From positions 992,001-1,056,000 of the forward strand of contig CATNEN010000038.1 of NCBI GenBank assembly GCA_950097015.1: a stretch of DNA of 64,000 bases, read 5' to 3'. Below the pieces are notes generated by a model that saw nothing but the letters and a program-made list of their open reading frames with translations, was not told the origin of the DNA and made no database searches. Below are positions 26,257 to 38,690 of this stretch, piece after piece (within the stretch, counting starts at the first letter, position 1; every line of letters begins with the position of its first letter). This DNA comes from Macrostomum hystrix (Eukaryota > Platyhelminthes > Macrostomidae). The position numbers and the translations under genes were made by a program.

Positions 26257-26325
26257 GCAAACCAGAGATTCGAACTCCGGACCTACTGAAGCTTCGGATG
26301 GGTTAATTGGCACAGAGCCACGAGG
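26257..26325 (-). repeat. tRNA-like pseudogene or SINE head
   Basis: On the - strand: gtggctctgtgccaattaa, then ggtccggagttcgaatctc. It has a B-box-like T arm but ends that do not pair into an acceptor stem, so it is not called as a functional tRNA. Confidence 0.45.
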
Positions 26326-27060
26326 ACACAAAAATCGACCACCAGGGTAAAGTCCCCAGAAACCGAAGGGGAAAAGTCGGCAGACAGAGAAGCTTGGGAG
26401 CCACACTTTACAATAGGGCAGTTCCACATTGGAAGGTGTTAAGAAGGCCGGTTTGGCAGTAGAATTAGCGAGTTGCAGCGCTAATCGCTGGCTCGGGCGG
26501 TGATTCTTCTTCAACTTTAGCGCGCCACAGAAGCAAGACGGGAGAGGGGAGAAGTTAATTATCTGACTCGGGGGGCGCCACCAAGCCTGGTGATGATCCC
26601 CAGTTGCTATAAAATCAGAGACAGAAGACAGGTTTATAGCGTTCCCGACAAAAACTGCCAACAACATCCAAGAAATCCCACAGGGCCGCAACCAGAGCCT
26701 CTGCACTAGTGGACCGAAAGCCACAGAAAAGAATCTTGGCAAAAAGAAACATCCTGCCAAAACATCCCCTCCCCCGCCCGCTTGGCACTGGGAGTTTCTT
26801 CCCATTCTTCTGCGCTTCGCCGGCAAAGCTCTGAAGGGCAATTAACGACAAAGGGAAAAAAACCCACTTCACTCCCTCACCCGAAATATTTTGCAGTGTC
26901 TTACTTTCTAGCATGGGCTAACACTGCCCTAACTCTGCGCCTGCCAAATGGGTCAATCAGCTGATTTATCCCCACAACCTTCTGGCTTCCAATTGTATCC
27001 CATTCCTGCTGCCTTGTTCCACTGCCTACCTTAACCACTTGCTTACCTTCTGTCCACATG
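26326..27060. other. Non-coding stretch
   Basis: A - strand open frame of 198 codons (26245-26841) overlaps the tRNA-like pseudogene and shows no recognisable domain. I do not support it as a gene. Confidence 0.4.
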
Positions 27061-28806
27061 ACAATAATTCTACCCAGTCTCTTACCCCTTCTGACCCACT
27101 CTCCTACCCCTTCTGACCCACTCTCCTACCTCTTCTAACCCACTCTCCTACCCCTTCTGACCAAGTCTCCTACCTCTACTGACCCAGTCTCCTATCCCTT
27201 CTGACCCAGTCTCCTACCCCTTCTGACCTACTCTACTACCTCTTCTGACTCACTCTCCTACCTCTTCTGACCCAGTCTCTTACCCCTTCTGACCCAGTCT
27301 CCTACCTCTTCTGACCCAGTCTCCTACCCCTTCTGACCCAGTCTCCTACCTCTTCTGACCCACTCTCCTACCCCTTCTGACCCAGTCTCCTACCTCTTCT
27401 GACCCAGTCTCTTACCCCTTCTGACCCAGTCTCCTACCTCTTCTGACCCAGTCTCTTACCCCTTCTGACCCAGTCTCCTACCTCTTCTGACCCAGTCTCC
27501 TACCCCTTCTGACCCAGTCTCCTACCTCTTCTGACCCACTCTCCTACCTCTTCTGACCCACTCTCCTAACTCTACTGACCCAGTCTCTAAACACTTCTTA
27601 CCCAGTCTCCTACCCCTTTTAACCCACTCTCCTACCTCTTCTGACCCAGTCTCTTACCCCTTCTGACCCAGTCTCCTACCTCTTCTGACCCAGTCTCCTA
27701 CCCCTTCTGACCCACTCTCCTACCCCTTCTGACCCAGTCTCCTACCCCTTCTAACCCAGTCTCCTACCCCTTCTGACCCAGTCTCCTACCTCTACTGACC
27801 CAGTCTCCTATCCCTTCTGACCCAGTCTCCTACCCCTTCTGACCTACTCTACTACCTCTTCTGACTCACTCTCCTACCTCTTCTGACCCAGTCTCTTACC
27901 CCTTCTGACCCAGTCTCCTACCTCTTCTGACCCAGTCTCCTACCCCTTCTGACCCAGTCTCCTACCTCTTCTGACCCACTCTCCTACCCCTTCTGACCCA
28001 GTCTCCTACCTCTTCTGACCCAGTCTCTTACCCCTTCTGACCCAGTCTCCTACCTCTTCTGACCCAGTCTCTTACCCCTTCTGACCCAGTCTCCTACCTC
28101 TTCTGACCCAGTCTCCTACCCCTTCTGACCCAGTCTCCTACCTCTTCTGACCCACTCTCCTACCTCTTCTGACCCACTCTCCTAACTCTACTGACCCAGT
28201 CTCTAAACACTTCTTACCCAGTCTCCTACCCCTTTTAACCCACTCTCCTACCTCTTCTGACCCAGTCTCTTACCCCTTCTGACCCAGTCTCCTACCTCTT
28301 CTGACCCACTCTCCTACCTTTTCTGACCTACTCTCCTACCTCTTCTGACTCACTCTCCTACCTCTTCTGACCCAGTCTCCTACCCCTTCTGACCCAGTCT
28401 CCTACCCCTTCTAACCCACTCTCCTACCTCTTCTGACCCACTCTCCTACCTCTTCTAACCCACTCTCCTACCTCTTCTGACCCACTCTCCTACCTCTTCT
28501 GACCCAGTCTCCTACCCCTTCTGACCCAGTCTCCTACCCCTTCTAACCCACTCTCCTACCTCTTCTGACCCACTCTCCTACCTCTTCTGACCCACTCTCC
28601 TACCTCTTCTGACCCACTCTCCTACCTCTTCTGACCCAGTCTCCTACCTCTTCTAACCCACTCTCCTACCTCTTCTGACCCACTCTCCTACCTCTTCTGA
28701 CCCAGTCTCCTACCTCTTCTGACCCAGTCTCCTACCCCTTCTGACCCAGTCTCCTACCTCTTCTGACCCAGTCTCCTACCCCTTCTGACCCAGTCTCCTA
28801 CCCCTT
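27061..28806 (+). repeat. Minisatellite, 22-bp unit, with 616-bp higher-order repeat
   Basis: About 78 copies of a pyrimidine-rich 22-mer (ctacctcttctgacccagt plus ctc). A run of distinctive variants (ctcctatccctt, then tctactacctcttctgactc, later ctaactctac and tctctaaacacttcttaccc) occurs twice, at about 27172-27620 and 27788-28236, exactly 616 bp (28 units) apart. Confidence 0.96.
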
Positions 28807-29500
28807 AAACTCTGCAAGGCACTCTAACTGAATATATCTACCTTCTTAACAGTTATTTTTCGTGTAACTTCATTACAAACAAATTTGTCAACACAAATTT
28901 AACTACAATCTGCAACCTAGAAGCAATATCAAGAATAGCAATGCAAGAATAGACAATAAAAAATAATTAGACAGTAAACAATAGCAGGACGATAAAAATA
29001 CGCGGAAAATACGGATTCTATATTCATCTATAAGTTTATTTATAATTCTAATTTTACAAATATGTTTCCAAAAAACGATACTCAGCTCTGTATGCCAACA
29101 ATTGATTAAAATTTGTGCAAATTATGAATAAACATTTTAATATATAAATACACAAAAAACGCAATGTGGGCGTTAAACTTTTGAAATCTGCTTGAAAAAT
29201 AAGTAAATTAATTAAATAAGATTATTGATTGCTATTAAAAAATGTTTCGGTTAGAAATCTAAGAAATTTGCTACTAGGCAGAAAATAGATGAAATCATAA
29301 ATTGGCAAACGAAGATAAGAAATCATGAATTAGTTATCTGTAAAGAAATTTAATTGATTTTTAATCAATACGTTTAGTGATTATCAAATCATTAAAGGGA
29401 AAACTGGTAGGACAATGCTGGCAGAATTTACAAATAAGCAGAATTTGCAGAAAATGAAATCTACGCACTACAATTGACCCGCATTTTTTAATACCAGCCT
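28807..29500. other. AT-rich non-coding stretch
   Basis: No gene, RNA or mobile element recognised. Confidence 0.5.
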
Positions 29501-29504
29501 TATT

Positions 29505-30530
29505 AGCCTAGTGACTCACTCATTAGCCTAGTGACTCACTCATTAGCCTAGTGACTCACTCATTAGCCTAGTGACTCACTCATTAGCCTAGTGACTCACT
29601 AACTCATTAGCCTAGTGACTCACTCATTAGCCTAGTGACTCACTCATTAGCCTAGTGACTCACTAACTCATTAGCCTTGGGACTCACTCATTAGCCTAGT
29701 GACTCACTCATTAGCCTAGTGACTCACTCATTAGCCTAGTGACTCACTCATTAGCCTAGTGACTCACTCATTAGCCTAGTGACTCACTCATTAGCCTAGT
29801 GACTCACTCATTAGCCTAGTGACTCACTCATTAGCCTAGTGACTCACTCATTAGCCTAGTGACTCACTCATTAGCCTAGTGACTCACTCATTAGCCTAGT
29901 GACTCACTCATTAGCCTAGTGACTCACTCATTAGCCTAGTGACTCACTAACTCATTAGCCTAGTGACTCACTCATTAGCCTAGTGACTCACTAACTCATT
30001 AGCCTTGTGACTCACTCATTAGCCTAGTGACTCACTCATTAGCCTAGTGACTCACTCATTAGCCTAGTGACTCACTCATTAGCCTAGTGACTCACTCATT
30101 AGCCTAGTGACTCACTCATTAGCCTAGTGACTCACTCATTAGCCTAGTGACTCACTCATTAGCCTAGTGACTCACTCATTAGCCTAGTGACTCACTCATT
30201 AGCCTAGTGACTCACTTATTAGCCTAGTGACTCACTCATTAGCCTAGTGACTCACTCATTAGCCTAGTGACTCACTCATTAGCCTAGTGACTCACTCATT
30301 AGCCTAGTGACTCACTCATTAGCCTAGTGACTCACTCATTAGCCTAGTGACTCACTCATTAGCCTAGTGACTCACTCATTAGCCTAGTGACTCACTCATT
30401 AGCCTAGTGACTCACTCATTAGCCTAGTGACTCACTCATTAGCCTAGTGACTCACTAACTCATTAGCCTAGTGACTCACTCATTAGCCTAGTGACTCACT
30501 CATTAGCCTAGTGACTCACTCATTAGCCTA
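29505..30530 (+). repeat. Minisatellite, 20-bp unit cattagcctagtgactcact
   Basis: About 50 copies, almost all identical. Six units are lengthened to 24 bp by a duplicated aact (for example 29601, 29665, 29949, 29993, 30458). Each unit contains TGACTCA, a perfect AP-1 consensus, inside gtgactcac. Confidence 0.97.
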
Positions 30531-31215
30531 AAATTAAAGAAGATATACGCAAAAATTAAAACGTAGAAACTGAGAAACTACACCACTGGAAGAATTGTAT
30601 TGTTGTTAAGGATCACGCAAAGCTACAAAGTTGTACAAAAGAGACTAGTTGCTAGCGGACAATCATCAAAGTGCCAATAAAATAAAGGTGCGGCAAAAAT
30701 TTTTATAAAGAATGCTAAAAACACCTTCATGGAGCCACAAAAGCAGAATGGTGATAGGGAAAGATTAATTAATAAATTTCAAAGGACTCGATAACAGATT
30801 TATATTTCTAAAGGCTAAACATGCAAGAAAAATACAAAACTAACACACTGTGAAATGACAAAAATGTAGTTTCAAAATTAAAAATGCAGAAAAGCAGTAA
30901 CGGATGAATAACAATAATAACACAACGACATCTAAACCAAACAGAAAATATGAATTAATCTATATCGTAAAAAACTTTTGTGTACAACCACACAGACGGG
31001 CAAAATGATTTAGAATGCAGAAACAAAAAATTACATTACTGTTACAGTATACAATGACAGATAGACAGGAACACACATACACTACTTAGTCAGAAACTGT
31101 GCCAGTAGTATATTGATCGATTGAAATTATTCGTTTTGTACAATCGAAATAAAACATCTGCAGCAATTATCAAAATCACACCATAGTGAGGTATGGAACA
31201 GGATTGATTAGAAAT
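30531..31215. other. AT-rich non-coding stretch
   Basis: Nothing recognised. Separates the two largest arrays of the window. Confidence 0.5.
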
Positions 31216-34200
31216 AATTGACGGAGTTCATTGTAAATCGCCGACTTTTTGTTTCGTCAGATTAGAAAATCGCCGAATTACTATCGATAAAAAAAACTTC
31301 AGAGGAAAAGAAATTCGCGGATTTATTGAAAATTCAAAGGATTAGAAAATCGCCGATTTATTGGAAATTCAGAGGATTAGAAAATCGCCGATTTATTGAA
31401 AATTCAGAGAATTAGAAAATCGCCGATTTATTGAAAATTCAGAGAATTAGAAATTCGCCGATTTATAGGAAATTCAGAGGATTAGAAAATCGCCGATTTA
31501 TTGGAAATTCAGAGGATTAGAAAATCGCCGATTTATTGAAAATTCAGAGAATTAGAAAATCGCCGATTTATTGAAAATTCAGAGAATTAGAAAATCGCCG
31601 ATTTATTGAAAATTCAGAGGATTAGAAAATCGCCGATTTATTGGAAATTCAGAGGATTAGAAAATCGCCTATTTATTGGAAATTCAGAGGATTAGAAAAT
31701 CGCCGATTTATTGGAAATTCAGAGAATTAGAAAATCGCCGATTTATTGAAAATTCAGAGAATTAGAAAATCGCCGATTTATTGAAAATTCAGAGAATTAG
31801 AAAATCGCCGATATATTGGAAATTCAGAGGAATAGAAAATCGCCGATTTATTGAAAATTCAGAGGATTAGAAAATCGCCGATTTATTGGAAAGTCAGAGA
31901 ATTAGAAAATCGCCGATTAATTGGAAATCAGAGAATTAGAAAATCGCCGATTTATTGGAAATTCAGAGAATTAGAAAATCGCCGATTTATTGGAAATTCA
32001 GAGAATTAGAAAATGGCCGATTTATTGAAAATTCAGAGAATTAGAAAATCGCCGATTTATAGGAAATTCATAGGATTAGAAAATCGCCGATTTATTGAAA
32101 ATTCAGAGAATTAGAAAATCGCGGATTTATTGAAAATTCAGAGAATTAGAAAATCGCCGATTTATTGAAAATTCAGAGAATTAGAAAATCGCCGATTTAT
32201 TGAAAATTCATAGGATTAGAAAATCGCCGATTTATTGAAAATTCAGAGAATTAGAAAATCGCCGATTTATTGAAAATTCAGAGGATTAGAAAATCGCCGA
32301 TTTATTGGAAAATCGGAGAATAAGAAAATCGCCTATTTATTGAAAATTCAGAGAATTAGAAAATCGCCGATTTATTGGAAAATCGGAGAATAAGAAAATC
32401 ACCGATTAATTGGAAATCAGAGAATTAGAAAATCGCCGATTTATAGGAAATTCATAGGATTAGAAAATCGCCGATTTATTGAAAATTCAGAGAATTAGAA
32501 AATCGCGGATTTATTGAAAATTCAGAGAATTAGAAAATCGCCGATTTATTGAAAATTCAGAGAATTAGAAAATCGCCGATTTATTGAAAATTCAGAGAAT
32601 TAGAAAATCACCGATTTATTGAAAATTCAGAGAATTAGAAAATCGCCGATTTATTGAAAATTCATAGGATTAGAAAATCGCCGATTTATTGAAAATTCAG
32701 AGAATTAGAAAATCGCCGATTTATTGAAAATTCAGAGGATTAGAAAATCGCCGATTTATTGGAAAATCGGAGAATAAGAAAATCGCCGATTTATTGAAAA
32801 TTCAGAGAATTAGAAAATCGCCGATTTATTGGAAAATCGGAGAATAAGAAAATCACCGATTAATTGGAAATCAGAGAATTAGAAAATCGCCGATTTATAG
32901 GAAATTCATAGGATTAGAAAATCGCCGATTTATTGAAAATTCAGAGAATTAGAAAATCGCCGATTTATTGAAAATTCAGAGGATTAGAAAATCGCCGATT
33001 TATTGGAAAATCGGAGAATAAGAAAATCGCCGATTTATTGAAAATTCAGAGAATTAAAAAATCGCCGATTTATTGGAAAATCGGAGAATAAGAAAATCAC
33101 CGATTAATTGGAAATCAGAGAATTAGAAAATCGCCGATTTATAGGAAATTCATAGGATTAGAAAATCGCCGATTTATTGGAAAGTCAGAGTATTAGAAAA
33201 TTGCCGATTTATTGGAAAATCGGAGAATAAGAAAATCATCGATTAATTGGAAATCAGAGAATTAGAAAATCGCCGATTTATTGAAAATTCAGAGAATTAG
33301 AAAATCGCCGATTTATTGAAAATTCAGAGAATTAGAAAATCGCCGATATATTGGAAATTCAGAGGAAAAGAAAATCGCCGATTTATTGGAAAGTCAGAGT
33401 ATTAGAAAATCGCCGATTTATTGGAAAGTCAGAGTATTAGAAAATTGCCGATTTATTGGAAAATCGGAGAATAAGAAAATCATCGATTAATTGGAAATCA
33501 GAGAATTAGAAAATCGCCGATTTATTGAAAATTCAGAGGATTAGAAAATCGCCGATTTATTGAAAATTCAGAGAATTAGAAAATCGCCGATTTATTGGAA
33601 AGTCAGAGAATTAGATAATCGCCGATTTATTGGAAAGTCAGAGAATTAGAAAATCGCCGATTTATTGGAAAGTCAGAGAATTAGAAAATCGCCGATTTAT
33701 TGAAAATTCAGAGAATTAGAAAATCGCCGATTTATTGGAAAATCGGAGAATAAGAAAATCGCCGATTTATTGAAAATTCAGAGAATTAGAAAATCGCCGA
33801 TTTATTGGAAAGTCAGAGAATTAGAAAATCGCCGATTTATTGGAAAATCGGAGAATAAGAAAATCACCGATTAATTGGAAATCAGAGAATTAGAAAATCG
33901 CCGATTTATTGGAAATTCAGAGAATTAGAAAATCGCCGATTTATTGGAAATTCAGAGAATTAGAAAATCGCCGATTTATTGAAAATTCAGAGAATTAGAA
34001 AATCGCCGATTTATTGGAAATTCAGAGAATTAGAAAATCGCCGATTTATTGAAAATTCAGAGAATTAGAAAATCGCCGATTTATTGAAAATTCATAGGAT
34101 TAGAAAATCGCCGATTTATTGAAAATTCAGAGAATTAGAAAATCGCCTATTTATTGGAAATTCATAGGATTAGAAAATCGCCGATTTCTTGAAAATTCAG

Positions 34201-34625
34201 AGAATTAGAAAATCGCCGATTTATTGGAAAGTCAGAGAATTAGAAAATCGCCGATTTATTGGAAAGTCAGAGAATTAGAAAATCGCCGATTTATTGGAAA
34301 GTCAGAGAATTAGAAAATCGCCGATTTATTGAAAATTCAGAGGATTTGAAAATCGCCGATTTATTGGAAAGTCAGAGAATTAGAAAATCGCCGATTTATT
34401 GAAAATTCAGAGGATTTGAAAATCGCCGATTTATTGGAAAGTCAGAGAATTAGAAAATCGCCGATTTATTGGAAAGTCAGAGAATTAGAAAATCGCCGAT
34501 TTATTGAAAATTCAGAAAATTAGAAAATGGCCGATTTATTGGAAATTCAGAGAATTAGAAAATCGCCGATTTATTGAAAATTCAAAGGATTAGAAAAACG
34601 CCTGTTTATTGGTAATCCATAGGAT
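31216..34625 (+). repeat. Minisatellite, 35-bp unit, largest array (3.4 kb)
   Basis: About 97 copies of a 35-mer containing aaaatcgccgatttattg and aaattcagagaatta. Units hold an inverted repeat aaatcg-c-cgattt. Variants (ataggaaattcatagg, tggaaaatcggagaataag, 34-bp tggaaatcagag) recur in fixed order. Blocks starting at ataggaaattcatagg repeat at 32060, 32444, 32898 and 33142, with a 384-bp step between the first two. Confidence 0.97.
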
Positions 34626-35140
34626 ACGTCCGAAAAATTTTTTTTTATAAAGTCATGCTTTAAAGAAAATTGGCCCTTTAAAATGAAATTATCAGGAAAA
34701 TACTGTTTTGCTGGCTTATTTGTCAGGTAGAATCCAGTGAGATTAATTGGGAAAGTTTAGCATTTGAAGAAGTCAGCAATTGTTAAAAAGCAATAAAAGA
34801 TTTAACAATAAGCACTTAATCCAGTGATTCAACAGTAAAAATAGCACTTTGCATCTGTCAAGAGTGAATGCATAGAGAAAATGTCAATATTACAGGACAG
34901 CTTAAGCACTGAAGGCGTGGCGCAGAAACAATTCACCTGGGTGATCAGAACCGAGCGACACAAGGTTCGGCTGGGATCACAACTGACTGGTTTGACTGCA
35001 GACCTCAAACTGGCCAGCATTCGTCCACCGGCATGAAGCTGCTGTCAGGGAACAGGAAATGACAAGCTTTAAATAACGTGAGGGTGTAAAACTAATTGAA
35101 AAATACTTAATAGTTTAAAGCCTGTGAACATCAGTCGAAA
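34626..35140. other. Non-coding stretch
   Basis: No supported gene. A 63-codon - strand open frame at 34829-35020 shows no domain. Confidence 0.45.
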
Positions 35141-35144
35141 CCCT

Positions 35145-35495
35145 AAAACTTCAGCAACCATGAACTGCAGCAACCCTGAACTGCAGCAACCCTGAACTGC
35201 AGCAACCCTGAACTGCAGCAACCCTGAACTGCAGCAACCCTGAACTGCAGCAACCCTGAACTTCAGCAACCCTGAACTTCAGCAACCATGAACTGCAGCA
35301 ACCCTGAACTGCAGCAACCCTGAACTGCAGCAACCCTGAACTGCAGCAACCCTGAACTGCAGCAACCCTGAACTTCAGAAACCCTGAATTTCGGCAACCC
35401 TGAACTGGAGCAACCCTGAACTTCGGCAACCCTGAACTTCAGAAACCCTGAATTTCGGCAACCCTGAACTGCAGCAACACTGAACTTCAGTAACC
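35145..35495 (+). repeat. Minisatellite, 16-bp unit gaactgcagcaaccct
   Basis: About 21 copies. Variants gaacttcagc, gaatttcggc and gaactggagc accumulate toward 35495. It ends about 120 bp beyond the stop codon of the unknown gene (35616). Confidence 0.94.
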
Positions 35496-35615
35496 CTAAA
35501 TTTTAAGCGACTAAATCCTAAACTCCATTAACGAAGATTATACGTACTTGCTTCACACAGGTGGACTGACACAGATTGTTAACTCTTCCGCAGTCCAAAT
35601 TAGTTTTCTATCATC

Positions 35616-35816
35616 TCAGAAATGCGACTGATCCGACAGACTAACAGCTGCAGCTGGATCTGAATTCTTGTCTCCGGCAATGTTGGGAAGTTCAGTACCA
35701 ACAGCTGCGGCGGCGGCGGCGGCGTAGTCGTCATCGTCCTCATCTTCGCCGATATCCCAGGCGCCGACGCAGGCCGGTGAACCGCAGGCGCAAATCTTTT
35801 GAAGCTGTTCGCGAGA
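35616..35816 (-). CDS. Unrecognised gene, terminal coding exon
   Basis: A strong acceptor (tttttttacag) precedes TCTCGC at 35816. The frame runs 66 codons to TGA 35618-35616. Encodes SREQLQKICACGSPACVGAW, an acidic DIGEDEDDDDY, polyalanine, and a Ser/Ala-rich end SLSDQSHF. It joins in phase 0 with the exon ending at 36283. The CxCxxxxC cluster and acidic stretch are distinctive, but I do not recognise a family. Codon usage (GCC, CAG, CTG) resembles the neighbouring real genes, supporting coding status. Confidence 0.6.
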   Translation of the reverse strand, partial: SREQLQKICACGSPACVGAWDIGEDEDDDDYAAAAAAAVGTELPNIAGDKNSDPAAAVSLSDQSHF

Positions 35817-35869
35817 CTGTAAAAAAAAGAGACGACAACAACTTGTATAGACCTGAATAGATATTGATA

Positions 35870-36070
35870 TATAGATATATAGAATAGAATAATCTCAAGA
35901 CATCAAGTAGGATAATCTACAGATATAAAGTAGGATAATCTATAGATATCAAGTAGGATAATCTCTATATAATAAATAGGATAATCTCTATATATTAAGT
36001 AGGGTTATCTCAAGATATCAAGAAGGATAATCTCTAGATATCAATTAGGGTTATCTCTAGATGTCGTCAA
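35870..36070 (+). repeat. Degenerate tandem repeat in intron, about 25 bp
   Basis: Loose copies of agatatcaagtaggataatc. Occupies most of the 466-bp intron between the two exons of the unrecognised gene. Confidence 0.7.
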
Positions 36071-36282
36071 GGACAGTCTCCTAAATTAAAGGAGAAATCA
36101 ATGCAGTTTCTACAAGGACATGCTAAACTAGTCCTTGTTAAACGTTTTTAAAGTTCGGTCGGTGGACTGGTGGGCCGAAGCACATCTTTTTCTCCCTGGG
36201 CTGAGACTCGAGCTCGCGACATATACAAGCTCCATGGCAACCAAAAAAACTGGCAAAGGTTAGCAAAAGTGCAAGGCCTCAC

Positions 36283-36648
36283 CATCGGAACGGTGACCCG
36301 ATGACTCGGCTGTCTTTCTCTCCTCTGCAGTCGGGCTTCAACAGGCGAGGCGGCATCAGCAGACAGGTCGATTTGTTCCAGAGTCTCCAACAGCCGGTCC
36401 GCATTTACCTGAGATCGCGCAGCCCAATCTTCGGCTTCTCGGTGATCGCAGAACAAACTCGGCGCGCTCCACCTGGACAGCTGCAGCTGATTCTGCTGGC
36501 TGGTATGAATAAAATGCTGACACTCGGCAGTTGGGTTCGGGTGGATCCGAATGCGCAACTGGTCAACCATTGTGCTGGCAATGGCGTTAGCGGCGGCGGA
36601 GGCGGCAGCAGCGGCGGCGACAGCTGTGGCCGAGGGCTGGCCCGTCAT
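36283..36648 (-). CDS. Unrecognised gene, upstream coding exon
   Basis: Donor CCGATG|GTGAGG at 36282 (phase 0). The frame is open from ATG 36648 (MTGQPSATAV) and may extend to an acceptor near 36668 (aaaatagcagcag). After an alanine run comes VDQLRIRIHP, CQHFIHTSQQNQLQLSRW, LFCDHREAEDWAARSQ and RLLETLEQIDLSADAASP. The strand-like segments followed by HREAEDWAARSQ look faintly like the end of a PH-type domain, but this is too weak to name. Upstream exons would lie beyond the 46-bp array at 36733. The donor trims a longer open frame that runs on to 36148. Confidence 0.55.
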
Positions 36649-36732
36649 TGGCTGCTCTTGAGGATTTTCTGCTGCTATTTTTTAGCAATGCCGATGCGGC
36701 CGGAGGCGAGCTGGAATCAACGGATGAACGGA

Positions 36733-37855
36733 TGCGGTGGATTGCTAGTCTATGCTCATTGACAATGCTCACGAGGAATACAGTGGATTGCTAGTCTATG
36801 CTCATTGACAATGCTCACGAGGAATACAGTGGATTGCTAGTCTATGCTCATTGACAATGCTCACGAGGAATACAGTGGATTGCTAGTCTATGCTCATGAG
36901 GAATACAGTGGATTGCTAGTCTATGCTCATTGACAATGCGGATGAGGAATACAGTGGATTGCTAGTCTATGCTCATTGAATATAATCATAAGGAATAGAG
37001 CGGATTGCTAGTCTATGCTCATTGAATATAATCATGAGGAATAGAGCGGATTGCTAGTCTATGCTCATTGAATATAATCATAAGGAATAGAGCGGATTGC
37101 TAGTCTATGCTCATTGACAATGCGGATGAGGAATACAGTGGATTGCTAGTCTATGCTCATTGAATATAATCATAAGGAATAGAGCGGATTGCTAGTCTAT
37201 GCTCATTGAATATAATCATGAGGAATAGAGCGGATTGCTAGTCTATGCTCATTGAATATAATCATGAGGAATACAGTGGATTGCTAGTCTATGCTCATTG
37301 AATATAATCATGAGGAATAGAGCGGATTGCTAGTCTATGCTCATTGAATATAATCATGAGGAATACAGTGGATTGCTAGTCTATGCTCATTGACAATGCT
37401 CAGGAGAAATACAGTGGATTGCTAGTCTATGCTCATTGACAATGCTCACGAGGAATACAGTGGATTGCTAGTCTATGCTCATTGACAATGCTCAGGAGGA
37501 ATACAGTGGATTGCTAGTCTATGCTCATTGACAATGCTCAGGAGGAATACAGTGGATTGCTAGTCTATGCTCATTGACAATGCTCAGGAGAAATACAGTG
37601 GATTGCTAGTCTATGCTCATTGACAATGCTCAGGAGGAATACAGTGGATTGCTAGTCTATGCTCATTGACAATGCTCAGGAGGAATACAGTGGATTGCTA
37701 GTCTATGCTCATTGACAATGCTCAGGAGGAATACAGTGGATTGCTAGTCTATGCTCATTGAATATAATCATGAGGAATAGAGCGGATTGCTAGTCCATGC
37801 TCATTGAATATAATCATGAGGAATACAGTGGATTGCTAGTCTATCCTCGTCAGAT
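36733..37855 (+). repeat. Minisatellite, 46-bp unit, two subtypes
   Basis: About 24 copies sharing gattgctagtctatgctcat. One subtype continues tgacaatgctcaggagg with acagtgg, the other tgaatataatcatgagg with agagcgg. Subtypes form blocks, and hybrid units occur (about 36930 and 37120). One unit near 36880 is shortened. Confidence 0.95.
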
Positions 37856-38690
37856 AAGAAGATGTGGGCATTTTTATGCAATGATAAAAAACTCTAAAAT
37901 CGAAATAAACAAGGCAAATGACGGTTTAAAGTGGACTAAAAGAGCAGAACAGAAGAGAAAAAGAATGCATTATTTAGTAACTAATGCTACGGAGAATTTA
38001 CTTTGATTACAGTTGCGAGATAAAAAGAGGAACAACTAAAGCTTGCAAATTAGAACTATGGTAGAATGTTACCATTGATTTAAACAAAAAATTAACAATC
38101 GACATACACTACTTGCCACATACAGTAGTTCGCATAAGTGCAGAATTTAAAGAGAATTCGCGAGAAAAAGTACTGATTTTACTGACGGCCTGGGTAGCTA
38201 ACAGCTATTAAAGAGAAAAATGCAAAACAGAAACGTTTAACGCTTCGAACCGATTTACAATAGGCTCACACAATTCACGCAATTGTAGCTACTATGAGAA
38301 TTACAAGTAATTACACAAAAACTCGGCCTTTGTTTTAAAAAATTGACAATAATAATTACGAACATTTTAATAAGGAGATTATAATGAATTACAGAAATAT
38401 AAAATAGCTACAATTAGCTGCCATAATACGAGTCTGTTGCAGAATGCTGCTTCAGGGCATAATATTTCACGAATTTCATGCAAACATGGGCATGTACATG
38501 TACATGGGCATGTTATGAATAGTTCGCATTCTAATATTAAGCCTTTTTACAGGCCATCGGAATAACAGCGCGGCAAAGATAGATGGGGCCATTGTCTCTG
38601 CGGACTGGACACCACGTCTCAAGGACTGAGAACTGACAGCAAAGAAAAAAAGGAAAATTATGGTAAGATAACTTCAAATTAGTCTGGGAA
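37856..38690. other. AT-rich non-coding stretch
   Basis: Contains catgtacatgtacatgggca near 38490. No gene recognised. Confidence 0.45.

Noticed and set aside
26257-26325. Functional tRNA on the - strand
   Set aside because: T arm recognisable, but no acceptor stem pairing and it lies in a SINE cluster.
26245-26841. 198-codon - strand gene
   Set aside because: Overlaps the tRNA-like pseudogene, has no domain, and its base composition does not look like that of neighbouring exons.
29505-30530. CRISPR-like array
   Set aside because: Direct repeats have no unique spacers, and the sequence is eukaryotic. It is a minisatellite.
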